Shown: one piece after another, positions 17,308 through 27,905 of the stretch
Layout: every line of letters begins with the position of its first letter
Numbering within the stretch: the stretch's first letter is position 1
Assembly: GCA_022509145.1 (NCBI GenBank)
Contig: JAFLTX010000017.1
Coordinates: 1-34,845, forward strand
DNA: 34,845 nt
DNA from: Muribaculaceae bacterium
GTDB taxonomy: Bacteria; Bacteroidota; Bacteroidia; Bacteroidales; Muribaculaceae
Direction of reading: 5' to 3'
The notes under the pieces: generated by a model
What the model was told of the DNA's origin: nothing
What the model saw: only the letters and a program-made list of their open reading frames with translations
Databases searched by the model: none
Position numbers and translations under genes: made by a program

Positions 17308-17922
17308 GTGAAAAGACTTCTACTTTCTCTATGTGGCTTGTTGATAGCGACATCGGCTTTTGCTGAATTTCGCTTCGGGCCCATGCTCGGTGTCAACGGG
17401 AGCAGCTTCTTCTGGAGGCAAAACCTCGTAAACACCCATTATAAGATCGGCGGGAGCGCCGGCATATTCGGCGAACTGATGATTCCCGGTATCGGCTTCG
17501 GTATCGACGTAGGTCTCCGTTATCAGCTCAACGGCGCCAAAGTAAACTTCGGCGAGCGACCCGTATGGAGCGGCGCGCCCGACTATATGGGAAACGAAGA
17601 CGTCTGGTTTCATACTCTCCAGATTCCTCTGAACCTGCGTTTCAAATACACCCGTCTCGACGGCGTGGAGCGCATCGTGGCTCCGTTCGTCTTCGCCGGT
17701 CCGGTCTTCACCTTCAACCTTGCCACCAACAAGATACCCGTGATCGAGCATCCCGGGGGCACAGTGGCGATACAGTTAGGTGCAGGCGCCGAGCTGATAG
17801 AACACCTCCAGATCTCCGGAGGCTATTACTTCGGGGTGAGCTATCAAGTGAGAACAATCAAACTCGAAAACTTCTCGGCGCGGCCTCAGGGGTGGTTTAT
17901 CAACGCCGCGTGGCTCTTCTGA
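17308..17922 (+). CDS. Outer membrane beta-barrel protein, paralogue of the preceding gene (GTG start)
   Basis: Signal peptide from GTG at 17308 (VKRLLLSLCGLLIATSAFA). Shares GPxFxF, GxELIxHLQI and C-terminal AAWLF with the upstream gene. Confidence 0.82.
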   Translation: MKRLLLSLCGLLIATSAFAEFRFGPMLGVNGSSFFWRQNLVNTHYKIGGSAGIFGELMIPGIGFGIDVGLRYQLNGAKVNFGERPVWSGAPDYMGNEDVWFHTLQIPLNLRFKYTRLDGVERIVAPFVFAGPVFTFNLATNKIPVIEHPGGTVAIQLGAGAELIEHLQISGGYYFGVSYQVRTIKLENFSARPQGWFINAAWLF

Positions 17923-17949
17923 CACATCTGACTGCCGGCTTCTCTTGCA

Positions 17950-20424
17950 ATGGGGTCCAAACGCTACGCACAGGTAATTCTTCCCCTCCCCCTCTTTTCC
18001 TCATTCACTTATGAGGTGCCTGAGGGGTTTCAGGATGAAATTTCGGTCGGAACGGCCGTGCTCGTGCAGTTTGGAAAAAAGAAATTCTACACAGGGATTG
18101 TAGAATCGTTCATCCCCAACCCTCCGGGTAACTACGAACTCAAACCAATCATGGCTCTTCTCTATGGGGAGCCTATAGTGCGTTATCCTCAGCTCAAGCT
18201 CTGGGACTGGATCTCCTCCTACTATCTCTGCAGCATAGGCGACGTGTTCAAGGCTGCGGTGCCGGCAGGGCTAAAGCCCGAAAGCGAGACATGGCTATCT
18301 CTCAACCCGGACTATGAATATGAGGAAGATGCCAAATTTTCTGAAAAAGAGTTGATGATAATCCAATATCTTGAAGATAAGAAGAGAGCAAAACTTCAAG
18401 ATATTGAGAATCAGCTGAAAATAAACAAAGAGAGCGTAATTATATCTCGCCTCCTAACCCGTGGTGTGTTGGAGGTTTCCGAAAATATCAACAGCCGTTA
18501 TCGTCCTAAAAAACTCACCTGCATCCGACTGAACGTCGACCGTGAAGACACCGAAGCTCTGCACGGCATGATGGAGGGGTTGAGCCGCGCACGACAGCAG
18601 GAACTGGCGCTTATGGCTTACCTTGAGCTGTCGGGGTGGCTGAGGAAAGGCGAGAAGGTAAACGTCGTGACCCGCGAGCAGCTCCTCGAACGCAGCGGCG
18701 TAAGCTCGGCCGTGGTCTCAGCCTTGGCCCAGAAAGGGATTTTCGAGATATACAAACGCACTGAAAACCGGTTTAACAACACCTCCGACGAAATCCAGTC
18801 GCTCACTCCCCTTTCAGAACTGCAGGCAGATGCGTTGCAAAAAATTCAGGAACAATGGCGCGAGAAAAACGTGGTGCTTTGCAGAGGTGTAACCGGCAGT
18901 GGTAAGACCGAGATATATATCCACCTGATAAAGAATGAATTGGACAAAGGGAACCAGGTGCTTTATCTGGTTCCTGAGATTGCCCTCACCACGCAGCTAA
19001 CCGATAGGCTGAGGAAGGTGTTTGGCAACCGTCTGCTGGTTTACCATTCACGCTTCTCGGACAACGACAGGGTGGATATCTGGAAAAAATTGCTCGTCAG
19101 CAACGAGCCCTTGGTGATTATCGGAGCCCGCTCGGCCGTTTTTCTCCCTTTCGGCCCCCTCGGAATGGTTGTGGTGGACGAGGAACACGACGCCTCATAT
19201 AAGCAGAACGATCCGGCACCGCGATACAACGGTCGCGACACGGCGATAATGCTTGCCTCAATGCATGGAGCCAAAACGTTGCTCGGTTCGGCCACGCCGT
19301 CGATCGAAACCTATTACAAAGCCTCCACAGGTAAATACGGGCTGGTGGAGATTGAAAGCAGGTATGACGACTCCCCTCTTCCCGACGTTTCGATCGTGGA
19401 TATGCGCCGCCAGCGCAAGGAACGCCTCAACTCAGGTATCCTTTCGTCAACTCTGAGAGAAGCGGTGGAGTCGGCTCTCGAAGGGAAGAAGCAGACCATC
19501 CTGTTTCAAAACCGTCGCGGCTTCGCCCCTATGGTAATATGCCGCGCATGCGGATGGACACCCAAGTGCCAGAACTGCGACGTCTCGATGGTTTACCATA
19601 AGTATGGCGACAGCCTGCACTGCCATTATTGCGGACACACTGCTCCGATGCCGTCAGTATGCCCTGCCTGCGGACAGAATATGCTTGAAATCCTTGGATA
19701 TGGCACCGAGCGAATCGAAGAAGATATCCAGAACAATTTCCCGGGTGCTGAGATCTCCCGCATGGACCTCGACACGACGCGCAACAAGGACGCTTATCAC
19801 GACATAATATCGGATTTCTCCGACAGCAAGACAGACATACTCGTAGGCACCCAGATGGTTACGAAAGGGCTTGATTTCGGCAACGTGAAGATTGTGGGGA
19901 TTCTCAACGCCGACACAGTGCTCAATTTCCCGGACTTCCGGAGCAACGAGAAGGGGTTCAACACCCTTGAGCAGGTGGCCGGACGAGCCGGACGGCGGAA
20001 AGAGAAGGGGACGGTAATCATCCAGACCAACACGCCCGACAACCCCATCCTCAACTACGTGAAACGCCATGACTACCTGGCCTATTATGAGGCTGAGATC
20101 GAGGAACGGAAAGCGCTCAACTATCCCCCTTTCTCGCGGATCATAATGGTTTATATCAAGAATCGGGAAGAGGCCGTGGCCGAAGCGGCCGCAGAGGTGC
20201 TTGGCGTGATGCTCAGGGATATCTTCGGAGAAAGAGTGCTCGGACCCGACAAACCTTTCATCAGCCGTATCTCCACATATTATTACCGAAGGATAATGCT
20301 CAAGATCGAGAATGAGGCATCGATGCCCAAGGTAAAAAGCGTGTTGCGCAAGGTTTACGAAAGCGTTGCCCGCGATCCCAGAATCAAATCTTCAATACTA
20401 TACTATGACGTTGACCCCAACTGA
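17950..20424 (+). CDS. priA: Primosomal protein N' (replication restart helicase PriA)
   Basis: [27 protein letters not shown], zinc-binding [17 protein letters not shown]...[34 protein letters not shown]. Confidence 0.97.
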   Translation: MGSKRYAQVILPLPLFSSFTYEVPEGFQDEISVGTAVLVQFGKKKFYTGIVESFIPNPPGNYELKPIMALLYGEPIVRYPQLKLWDWISSYYLCSIGDVFKAAVPAGLKPESETWLSLNPDYEYEEDAKFSEKELMIIQYLEDKKRAKLQDIENQLKINKESVIISRLLTRGVLEVSENINSRYRPKKLTCIRLNVDREDTEALHGMMEGLSRARQQELALMAYLELSGWLRKGEKVNVVTREQLLERSGVSSAVVSALAQKGIFEIYKRTENRFNNTSDEIQSLTPLSELQADALQKIQEQWREKNVVLCRGVTGSGKTEIYIHLIKNELDKGNQVLYLVPEIALTTQLTDRLRKVFGNRLLVYHSRFSDNDRVDIWKKLLVSNEPLVIIGARSAVFLPFGPLGMVVVDEEHDASYKQNDPAPRYNGRDTAIMLASMHGAKTLLGSATPSIETYYKASTGKYGLVEIESRYDDSPLPDVSIVDMRRQRKERLNSGILSSTLREAVESALEGKKQTILFQNRRGFAPMVICRACGWTPKCQNCDVSMVYHKYGDSLHCHYCGHTAPMPSVCPACGQNMLEILGYGTERIEEDIQNNFPGAEISRMDLDTTRNKDAYHDIISDFSDSKTDILVGTQMVTKGLDFGNVKIVGILNADTVLNFPDFRSNEKGFNTLEQVAGRAGRRKEKGTVIIQTNTPDNPILNYVKRHDYLAYYEAEIEERKALNYPPFSRIIMVYIKNREEAVAEAAAEVLGVMLRDIFGERVLGPDKPFISRISTYYYRRIMLKIENEASMPKVKSVLRKVYESVARDPRIKSSILYYDVDPN

Positions 20425-21715
20425 CAGGTTTGACTCTCTCCATGATGAGTTCGACAGGAACCATCTATGGCACCCATATACATCGACCCACAACCCGTTG
20501 CCGACCTATAAAGTTGACGGAGCCAAAGGCGCGGTGATCACGCTTGCCGACGGCACGGAGCTCATCGACGGAATGTCGTCATGGTGGTGTGTAATCCACG
20601 GCTACAGTCATCCCAGACTCGTGGAGGCTGCCCGAAGGCAGATCGAGAAGATGAGCCATGTGATGTTCGGCGGCTTCACGCATGAGCCGGCCATCAACCT
20701 GGGGAAGCGTCTGCTTGAAATCTTGCCGGGGAATATTGAATACATCTTCTTCGCAGATTCAGGGTCGGTGGCCACGGAGGTAGCGATGAAGATGGCAGTA
20801 CAGGCCGGAGAGAAAGCCGGGAAGAAAGATTTCATCACGATCCGCGGAGGATACCACGGCGACACGTGGAATGCCATGTCGGTTTGCGACCCCGTAACAG
20901 GAATGCATGGCGCTTTCGGGAGCGACCTTCCGATAAGACATTTTGCTCCGAGGCCTGAGTGCAGGTTTGGCGAAGATTGGGAGCCGGAATACTTCAAGCC
21001 GATGAAAGAGTTGATAGAAGAGCACCACCAGACGGTAGCCGCCGTGATACTCGAGCCTATAGTTCAGGGCGCCGGAGGAATGTATTTCTATCACCCCCAA
21101 TATCTCAGGGAGCTCCGAAAGATTTGCGACAAATATGACATCCTGCTGATCTTCGACGAGATAGCCACCGGATTCGGCCGCACCGGTAAGCTTTTCGCTT
21201 ACCAGCACGCAGACGTCGAGCCGGATATCATGCTCCTCGGGAAAGCCTTGACCGGCGGTTTCATGAACTTTGCCGCGGTTGCCACCAACAGAAAAGTGGC
21301 CGACAGAATCTCCAAGAGCAGCGCGGAGGTGATGATGCACGGCCCCACGTTCATGGCCAATCCTCTCGCCTGCGCGGTGGCATTGGAGTCGATCGATATG
21401 CTCCTCGAATCCGACTGGGAAGCGAAAGTCAGAAAGGTGGAGAACAGACTTAAAGAACGCCTATCAATTCTGAAAGACGAGCTGGGAGTGGAAGACATTA
21501 GAGTTTTGGGAGGGATCGGAGTGGTTGAGCTGTCGGAGCCTGCGGATCTCGGGAGATTTCAGCGCCGTTGTGTAGAAGAAGGTGTTTGGATACGCCCGTT
21601 CGGACACAATGCTTATCTGATGCCTCCATTCCTTGCCATCACTGAGGAGCAACTGGAGTTTCTATGCGATAAATTTATCCTTATTCTTAAAGAGTTTCTG
21701 AGCAAAAATGGATAG
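20405..21715 (+). CDS. bioA: Adenosylmethionine--8-amino-7-oxononanoate transaminase
   Basis: [51 protein letters not shown]. Start taken at ATG 20405 (MTLTPTDRF), overlapping priA by 20 nt. Confidence 0.95.
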   Translation: MTLTPTDRFDSLHDEFDRNHLWHPYTSTHNPLPTYKVDGAKGAVITLADGTELIDGMSSWWCVIHGYSHPRLVEAARRQIEKMSHVMFGGFTHEPAINLGKRLLEILPGNIEYIFFADSGSVATEVAMKMAVQAGEKAGKKDFITIRGGYHGDTWNAMSVCDPVTGMHGAFGSDLPIRHFAPRPECRFGEDWEPEYFKPMKELIEEHHQTVAAVILEPIVQGAGGMYFYHPQYLRELRKICDKYDILLIFDEIATGFGRTGKLFAYQHADVEPDIMLLGKALTGGFMNFAAVATNRKVADRISKSSAEVMMHGPTFMANPLACAVALESIDMLLESDWEAKVRKVENRLKERLSILKDELGVEDIRVLGGIGVVELSEPADLGRFQRRCVEEGVWIRPFGHNAYLMPPFLAITEEQLEFLCDKFILILKEFLSKNG

Positions 21716-22838
21716 GTTTTCAGAATTCCTGGAGAAGGCCGAAAAAGGCTCCTCATTACGCAGCATACCGGAGGAAGGTTCCCGACGCATAGACCTGCTC
21801 AGCAATGATTATTTGGGGCTTGGCGCCCGCAGCCGTGAGTTTGTCGACGAATTTCTGAAACTGTATGGAGATGCCGATTTCAGTTCTTCGGCGTCGCGTC
21901 TGCTTTCGCGCAAACAGAAATATCACAACTTGCTCGAGGAGAAACTGGAAGAGCTGTATCATAAACCGGCACTCCTGTTCAATTCCGGATACCACGCCAA
22001 CAGCGGAATTATATCGGCCTTGGGACGGCCTGAAACCACCCTTTTCGCAGATGAACTGATACACGCCTCAGCCCGAGACGGGCTCATGTTGGCGCAAGCC
22101 CATCGCAAAAGCAACGTAAGTTTTTTCCGCCATAACGATATCGAACATCTGGCCCAATTGATTGAAAGCGATGATGCCAAGGAGAAAATAATCGTGACGG
22201 AGGGAATCTTCAGCATGGACGGCGATGTTGGGCCGCTCAAAGAGTTGGTGGAATTAAAACATCGGCACGACGATGTCTTGCTTTATGTGGATGAGGCCCA
22301 CAGTTTCGGCACTCGTGGAGAGCTCGGTCTGGGAATCGCCGAAGAGCTGGGATTGATCGAGGATATCGACATCATAGTCGGTACGTTCGGGAAGGCACTT
22401 GCCTCTCAAGGGGCCTTCGTGGTGACACGCAAAAACATCAGAGATTATCTCGTCAACCGTGCTCGAACATTTATTTTCTCTACGGCTATTCCACCGGTTA
22501 ATGTCGCCTGGACTCTCCTAATGCTTTCCAAGTCATTGAAAATGAATAAAGAGCGTAGATATCTTAAAGAATTGAGTGAAGATTTCAGAAAGGCCTTGGA
22601 ATCGGCAACAGGCAAACCCTCCAAAAGCTCATCGCATATCATACCGCATATCTGCACCTCTGCAGAGGAGACAGTGGAATGCGCAGAGAAGTTGCGCAAG
22701 GCCGGTTACGACGTCTTGCCGATTCGTCATCCGTCTGTGCCACGAGGTCAGGAGCGAGTGAGGCTGTCACTGAACAGCGAGCTCACCCTCGTCTCTCTCC
22801 TACCTATAGCCGAACTCCTGCGGGGTGACAATGAATAA
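21708..22838 (+). CDS. bioF: 8-amino-7-oxononanoate synthase (AONS family)
   Basis: [57 protein letters not shown]; overlaps bioA by 8 nt. Confidence 0.9.
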   Translation: MDRFSEFLEKAEKGSSLRSIPEEGSRRIDLLSNDYLGLGARSREFVDEFLKLYGDADFSSSASRLLSRKQKYHNLLEEKLEELYHKPALLFNSGYHANSGIISALGRPETTLFADELIHASARDGLMLAQAHRKSNVSFFRHNDIEHLAQLIESDDAKEKIIVTEGIFSMDGDVGPLKELVELKHRHDDVLLYVDEAHSFGTRGELGLGIAEELGLIEDIDIIVGTFGKALASQGAFVVTRKNIRDYLVNRARTFIFSTAIPPVNVAWTLLMLSKSLKMNKERRYLKELSEDFRKALESATGKPSKSSSHIIPHICTSAEETVECAEKLRKAGYDVLPIRHPSVPRGQERVRLSLNSELTLVSLLPIAELLRGDNE

Positions 22839-22908
22839 TGTCTGATAGTCTGCGCAAACAGCCTCAGCAAAAAAGGAAGAAGATTTCCTCAAAAGGCTAT
22901 ATGAGTAT

Positions 22909-22946
22909 AAAAAAAGGGCTTGAGAAAAATCTCAAGCTCTTTTTTA
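22909..22946. terminator. Bidirectional terminator between convergent bioF and the OMP gene
   Basis: AAAAAAGGGCTTGAGA-aaaa-TCTCAAGCTCTTTTTT, A-run and T-run on either side. Confidence 0.85.
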
Positions 22947-22959
22947 GATTTCTTTCAGA

Positions 22960-23622
22960 TTAGAAAGTCCAACCGAGACGGATGAGCGGGTTAACGTCGA
23001 AACCACCCTTGAATGAGTGACCGCCAACCTTAGTCTTGAGTTCAGTAAGAACGCCGTCTTCTTTGTACTTGTAAGTAGCGCCTGATTTGATAACATCCTT
23101 GAAACCAACGTTCAGTTCAGCACCAAGATAGAGGCCTTTGTATACATAGAAATCGAAACCGGTAGTAGCGTAGAGGCTGAAGCCGTTGCCAGTACCTTCG
23201 TTGTTCCAATCCCAGTTGTTTTCGTCAGCCTGTTCTTTCTGAGCTTTGAAGTTGTGGATGTAACCGATCTTACCACCTGCATAGAGGTCGAGTCTCTTGT
23301 AGGTGTAGAAGTGACGCTGGTAACCCAGGTTGAGCTGGAAAGTACCGTCGTAGTTTGAGCTGAAAGTGTTGCTCTGGTCACCGTTGGGCACGTCTTTGTC
23401 GTTAGTACCGGCAAGACCGAGTTCAACTACGAATGCATCCTTAGAGGTGCAGAAGTAACGAGCCTGAAGAACGCCACCATTGCTGAAGATTTTTGTGCCG
23501 CTGAACGGAGCGAACTGGATTTCAGTTGAGAAGCTACCTTTCTTAGGAGCAAACTGATTGTCTTGTGCTGATGCTGTGAGAACAGCGCTTCCTAATACAG
23601 CAAGAAGTAATAATTTCTTCAT
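22960..23622 (-). CDS. Outer membrane beta-barrel protein
   Basis: Signal peptide MKKLLLLAVLGSAVLTASAQ, repeated beta-strands (LDLYAGGKIGYIHNF, GLYLGAELNVGFKDV), C-terminal NPLIRLGWTF. Confidence 0.85.
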   Translation of the reverse strand: MKKLLLLAVLGSAVLTASAQDNQFAPKKGSFSTEIQFAPFSGTKIFSNGGVLQARYFCTSKDAFVVELGLAGTNDKDVPNGDQSNTFSSNYDGTFQLNLGYQRHFYTYKRLDLYAGGKIGYIHNFKAQKEQADENNWDWNNEGTGNGFSLYATTGFDFYVYKGLYLGAELNVGFKDVIKSGATYKYKEDGVLTELKTKVGGHSFKGGFDVNPLIRLGWTF

Positions 23623-23663
23623 AGAGTTAGAAATATTTAATAGTTAGTTAGTTTATTTGCATG

Positions 23664-23671
23664 CAAAATTA
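23664..23671 (-). promoter_or_regulatory. -7 box (TAATTTTG, minus strand) for the OMP gene
   Basis: CAAAATTA on plus, 42 nt upstream of the minus-strand ATG. Confidence 0.5.
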
Positions 23672-23858
23672 CAAAAAAAATTTAAATTTCATAAAAAAAG
23701 TGCCAAAATATTAATCATTTTGTTAAAATTCCTTAAAAAATAATCATCTACAGCACCTTCTCCCGCATTTGCGAGGCATAAAATTTATTCACTTTTCCAG
23801 TTTTCAGACATAAAAAAGAGGTAATCTGAAGAAAAAACAGTGGTTTGTTATGAAAACA

Positions 23859-23892
23859 GAAGCGGGTCCATCTCTGTCAATGAACCCGCTTC
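23859..23892 (-). terminator. Terminator-like hairpin downstream of PFOR
   Basis: On the minus strand GAAGCGGGT...ACCCGCTTC followed by TGTTTTC; partial T-run. Confidence 0.55.
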
Positions 23893-23946
23893 CTTGCTAT
23901 TTTCGGTATTCAGTCCCTATCAAATGATGTTGAAAGGGACAAGCTA

Positions 23947-26900
23947 TTACTGGCCACGGAGAGCTTCCTCCTCAGGGGTAAGCTCGGGATCGAAAATCCA
24001 GTTCTGGGCAGCAAGACGCTTGTAGCTCTTGTAGCGCCACTGAGCGTTGGCTTTGGCTGCATCGAAGAGTTCCTGTGCTTCGGCCGGATACATCTTCTTT
24101 ACAGATGCAAACCTAACTTCGCCCATCAGGAAATCGTCAAACTTGCTCCAGTCAGGCTCCTTGCTGTCGAGAACAAACGGATTCTTCCCTTCCTCCTCGA
24201 GAGCAGGATTGTAGCGCCAGAGCTGCCAGTAGCCACATTCCACGGCTTTCTGTTCCTCTCTCTGGCTGTGACCCATACCGGCCTTCAACCCGTGGTTGAT
24301 ACAGGGAGAGTAAGCGATGATTACAGAAGGACCGTCGTAAGCTTCGGCTTCCTTGAACGCTTTGAGCGTCTGTGCCTGGTCGGCACCCATCGCTACCTGA
24401 GCCACGTATACATAACCGTAGGTTGTGGCGATAAGGCCGAGGTCTTTCTTGCGGATTCTCTTACCTGCAGCGGCGAATTTGGCAATTGCGCCGAGCGGAG
24501 TAGATTTAGACGACTGGCCGCCGGTATTGGAGTAAACCTCGGTGTCGAGAACGAGAATATTCACATTCTTTCCGGAAGCAATCACGTGGTCGAGACCGCC
24601 GAAACCGATGTCGTAGCTTGCGCCGTCGCCACCGATGATCCACTGGCTACGCTTGGTGAGATAATGGCTCAATTCGCTCACCTGTCGGCAGACATCACAG
24701 TTGGCGGCGTTGCCGGCTGCAATCTCGGCCCACTTGTCGCCGTATAGGCGGCTCTTCTCGGCATCCTCACGGTTTTCAAGCCACTCTTTTGCAGCAGATT
24801 TCACGTTCTCGGGCATGTCGCTCTCGATGGTGCGATGAGCAAGATCCACGAGGCGTGCGCGCATCTTCTGGTATGCGAGCTCCATGCCGAGGCCGAATTC
24901 GCAGAAGTCTTCGAAAAGAGAGTTAGCCCAAGCCGGACCGTGACCGTTCTCATCTGTGCAGTAGGGAGTGGAGGGCACCGAACCGGAATAGATCGACGAG
25001 CAACCCGTGGCATTGGCGATGATCTGACGGTTGCCGAAGAGCTGCGTCATGAGTTTCACATAAGGAGTCTCGCCACAACCGGAGCATGCTCCCGAGAACT
25101 CAAACAGAGGCTGGGCATACTGGCTGTTTTTCACGTTTTGGCTTACGTCTACCAGGCGCTCTTTGCTCGATACGTTGGCCACACAGTAGTCCCAGTTCTT
25201 CTGGTCCCAAAGCTGGCCTTCCTCGGGTTTCATTTCGAGGGCTTTATGTTGCACGAGCTCACCGGCTTCGTTCTTCACTTTCTTACCCGGGCAGATATCC
25301 ACACAGTTGCCGCAACCGAGACAGTCGAGCACGTCGACCTGCATTCTGAAACGCATGTCGGGGAACACCTTCGGCGGAACCGCAGGCAGAGTATCGTCTT
25401 CAGAGAACGGGGCTGCCTCAACCTCTGCTTTTGTCATCACAAACGGACGGATGCAGGCATGAGGACAAACGTAAGCACACTGGTTACACTGGATACAGTT
25501 GTCTTTGTCCCATTCGGGAACAAATGCAGCCACACCCCTCTTTTCATAAGCTGCGGTGCCCTGAGGCCATGTGCCGTCGGCATAGTCCACGAAAGTGCTT
25601 ACGGGGAGGTCGTCGCCGTTTTGCGCGTTGATCGGCTTAACCACATTCTCGATAAATGCAGGAGCATCGCTCTTGGCCGGAGCCTCTTCGGGAAGATTTG
25701 CCCATTCAGGATCGATATCGAGCTTGCTGTATTCACCGCCGCGGTCTACGGCTGCGTAGTTCATATTCACCACGTTTTCACCTTTCTTGCCATAGCTCTT
25801 CTGGATGAATTTCTTCATCTGCTCTACGGCGAGGTCAACGGGAATCACCTCTGTGATACGGAAGAAAGCGCTCTGGAGAATAGTGTTGGTACGGTTGCCG
25901 AGACCGATCTCCTGCGCAATCTTGGTGGCATTGATATAATATAGGTTTATATTGTTGGCAGCCAGATACTTCTTGATATGGTTCGGAAGGTTGCGCTTCA
26001 GTTCCTCGCCCTCCCAGATGGTGTTGAGCAAGAAAGTGCCGCCGGGAACCAGACCTTTGGTCATGTCGTACATGTTGAGGTAAGCCTGAACGTGACATGC
26101 CACGAAGTCGGGAGTATTCACAAGATAAGTTGAGCGGATAGGCTCGTCGCCGAATCTTAGGTGAGAACAGGTGAAACCGCCTGACTTCTTGGAGTCGTAG
26201 CTGAAGTAAGCCTGGCAATATTTGTTGGTGTTGTCACCGATGATTTTCACGGAGTTTTTGTTGGCACCTACCGTACCGTCGGAACCAAGACCGTAGAACT
26301 TGGCGGCGAAAGTGCCCTTTGTGCCGAGGTGCAGTTCGGGAAGCTGCGGCAACGAGAGATAGGTTACGTCGTCGTTGATGCCTACAGTGAAATGGTTTTT
26401 CGGCTCGGGAAGGGCCAGATTTTCATATACCGAGAGAATCTGGGCCGGAGTGGTGTCCTTCGAGCTGAGACCGTACCTGCCTCCTACGATAAGCGGGGCG
26501 TTCTCTTGGTTGTAGAAGCAATCCTTCACATCCAGATAGAGAGGCTCGCCGAGCGCGCCGGGCTCTTTGGTGCGGTCGAGAACAGCGATTCTCTTGGCTG
26601 TTGCGGGGATGGCTGCGAGGAAATGACGAGCCGAGAACGGGCGATAAAGATGCACGCTCACCAGACCCACCTTCTCTCCCTTGGCGCGAAGATAGTCTAC
26701 AGTCTCCTCGATGGCTTGGGTTACACTGCCCATGGCGATTATCACGCGCTCTGCCTCGGGATCGCCGTAATAGTTGAAGAGCTGATAGTTGCGGCCGGTG
26801 ATTTTAGAAATCTCCTTCATATAGTCCTCTACGATTTCCGGCACTGCTTCATAATATTTGTTGGAAGCTTCACGGTGCTGGAAGAATGCGTCGGGGTTCT

Positions 26901-27564
26901 CGGCCATACCGCGAGCCACAGGAGCGTCGGGGTTGAGGGCTCTTTCGCGGAATTCCGCGAGAGCCTGGCGGTCGAGAAGCGGCTCGAGGTCTTCGATCTC
27001 AAGCTCTTCGATCTTCTGAATTTCGTGAGATGTACGGAAACCGTCGAAGAAGTTGAGGAAGGGCACACGGCTCTTGATAGTAGAGAGATGAGCCACACCC
27101 GCCAGATCCATCACCTCCTGTACCGAACCTTCGGCCAGCATGGCGAAACCCGTCTGGCGGCATGCCATCACGTCTTGATGGTCGCCGAATATCGAGAGGG
27201 CGTGAGATGCCAAAGTGCGCGCCGAAACGTGGAACACGCAGGGGAGCAACTCGCCCGCTATCTTATACATATTAGGTATCATCAGGAGCAGACCCTGCGA
27301 AGCCGTATAGGTGGTGGTGAGGGCACCGGCCTGCAGCGAACCGTGAACGGCACCAGCCGCGCCTGCCTCGCTCTGCATCTCCTGTACGGTTACTGTCTCT
27401 CCAAAAATGTTCTTTCTTCCCGCTGCGCTCCAGTCGTCTACATATTCAGCCATGGTCGACGACGGCGTGATGGGATAGATGGCTGCTACCTCCGTGAACA
27501 TATAGCTCACATGTGCGGCTGCATGGTTGCCATCACAAGTCAGAAATTTCTTCTGTTTGCTCAT
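23947..27564 (-). CDS. nifJ: Pyruvate:ferredoxin (flavodoxin) oxidoreductase, single-chain
   Basis: 1205 aa; N-terminal YPITPSSTMAEYVDDW, two 4Fe-4S motifs (CIQCNQCAYVCPHAC, CLGCGNCVDICPG), TPP domain (CSGCGETPYVKL, IGGDGASYDIGFGGLDH). Confidence 0.96.
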   Translation of the reverse strand: MSKQKKFLTCDGNHAAAHVSYMFTEVAAIYPITPSSTMAEYVDDWSAAGRKNIFGETVTVQEMQSEAGAAGAVHGSLQAGALTTTYTASQGLLLMIPNMYKIAGELLPCVFHVSARTLASHALSIFGDHQDVMACRQTGFAMLAEGSVQEVMDLAGVAHLSTIKSRVPFLNFFDGFRTSHEIQKIEELEIEDLEPLLDRQALAEFRERALNPDAPVARGMAENPDAFFQHREASNKYYEAVPEIVEDYMKEISKITGRNYQLFNYYGDPEAERVIIAMGSVTQAIEETVDYLRAKGEKVGLVSVHLYRPFSARHFLAAIPATAKRIAVLDRTKEPGALGEPLYLDVKDCFYNQENAPLIVGGRYGLSSKDTTPAQILSVYENLALPEPKNHFTVGINDDVTYLSLPQLPELHLGTKGTFAAKFYGLGSDGTVGANKNSVKIIGDNTNKYCQAYFSYDSKKSGGFTCSHLRFGDEPIRSTYLVNTPDFVACHVQAYLNMYDMTKGLVPGGTFLLNTIWEGEELKRNLPNHIKKYLAANNINLYYINATKIAQEIGLGNRTNTILQSAFFRITEVIPVDLAVEQMKKFIQKSYGKKGENVVNMNYAAVDRGGEYSKLDIDPEWANLPEEAPAKSDAPAFIENVVKPINAQNGDDLPVSTFVDYADGTWPQGTAAYEKRGVAAFVPEWDKDNCIQCNQCAYVCPHACIRPFVMTKAEVEAAPFSEDDTLPAVPPKVFPDMRFRMQVDVLDCLGCGNCVDICPGKKVKNEAGELVQHKALEMKPEEGQLWDQKNWDYCVANVSSKERLVDVSQNVKNSQYAQPLFEFSGACSGCGETPYVKLMTQLFGNRQIIANATGCSSIYSGSVPSTPYCTDENGHGPAWANSLFEDFCEFGLGMELAYQKMRARLVDLAHRTIESDMPENVKSAAKEWLENREDAEKSRLYGDKWAEIAAGNAANCDVCRQVSELSHYLTKRSQWIIGGDGASYDIGFGGLDHVIASGKNVNILVLDTEVYSNTGGQSSKSTPLGAIAKFAAAGKRIRKKDLGLIATTYGYVYVAQVAMGADQAQTLKAFKEAEAYDGPSVIIAYSPCINHGLKAGMGHSQREEQKAVECGYWQLWRYNPALEEEGKNPFVLDSKEPDWSKFDDFLMGEVRFASVKKMYPAEAQELFDAAKANAQWRYKSYKRLAAQNWIFDPELTPEEEALRGQ

Positions 27565-27734
27565 AAATGTGATCTTTTTGTTATTACCTTTTATCTTTTT
27601 ACCTTACGAGGGGTCCGCATTGCATCGAAGGATTTCAGCCACAAAACTCCCCCCTAAAAAATACTCCGGTTTCGTGTTTTTTACTCAACGGAGCCTATTA
27701 AAAATGTTAGCCGTGGAATCTTTAAAATCCACCG

Positions 27735-27765
27735 CAAAATTAGCAATTTTACTTGTAATTAGCAA
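27735..27765 (-). promoter_or_regulatory. Consensus-like promoter of the PFOR gene
   Basis: On the minus strand TTG (27765-27763), 20 nt, TAATTTTG (27742-27735). Confidence 0.65.
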
Positions 27766-27905
27766 GTGAAATTTAAAGCCGCAAATGTTAAAATTCCACT
27801 CCTGCCGCGTTCTTGACATAACGACGTTCCGGAAAACGGAATTTTACTCAAAAACCGCGGCCAAAACGGGAAAATTTTCTCAATCGGCCCCGGGCTTAAG
27901 CGCGC

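Noticed and set aside
20366-20404. Upstream extension of bioA ([13 protein letters not shown]) in the ORF track
   Set aside because: The BioA family begins near MTLTPTDRF; the extra residues lie wholly inside priA and look like overlapping-frame sequence.
24835-25944. 369-aa plus-strand ORF inside the PFOR gene
   Set aside because: Antisense shadow of a well-supported PFOR coding frame; His/Val/Leu-rich composition with no recognisable domain.
26329-27657. 442-aa plus-strand ORF opposite PFOR
   Set aside because: Antisense shadow ORF, no domain signature; PFOR on the minus strand explains the sequence.
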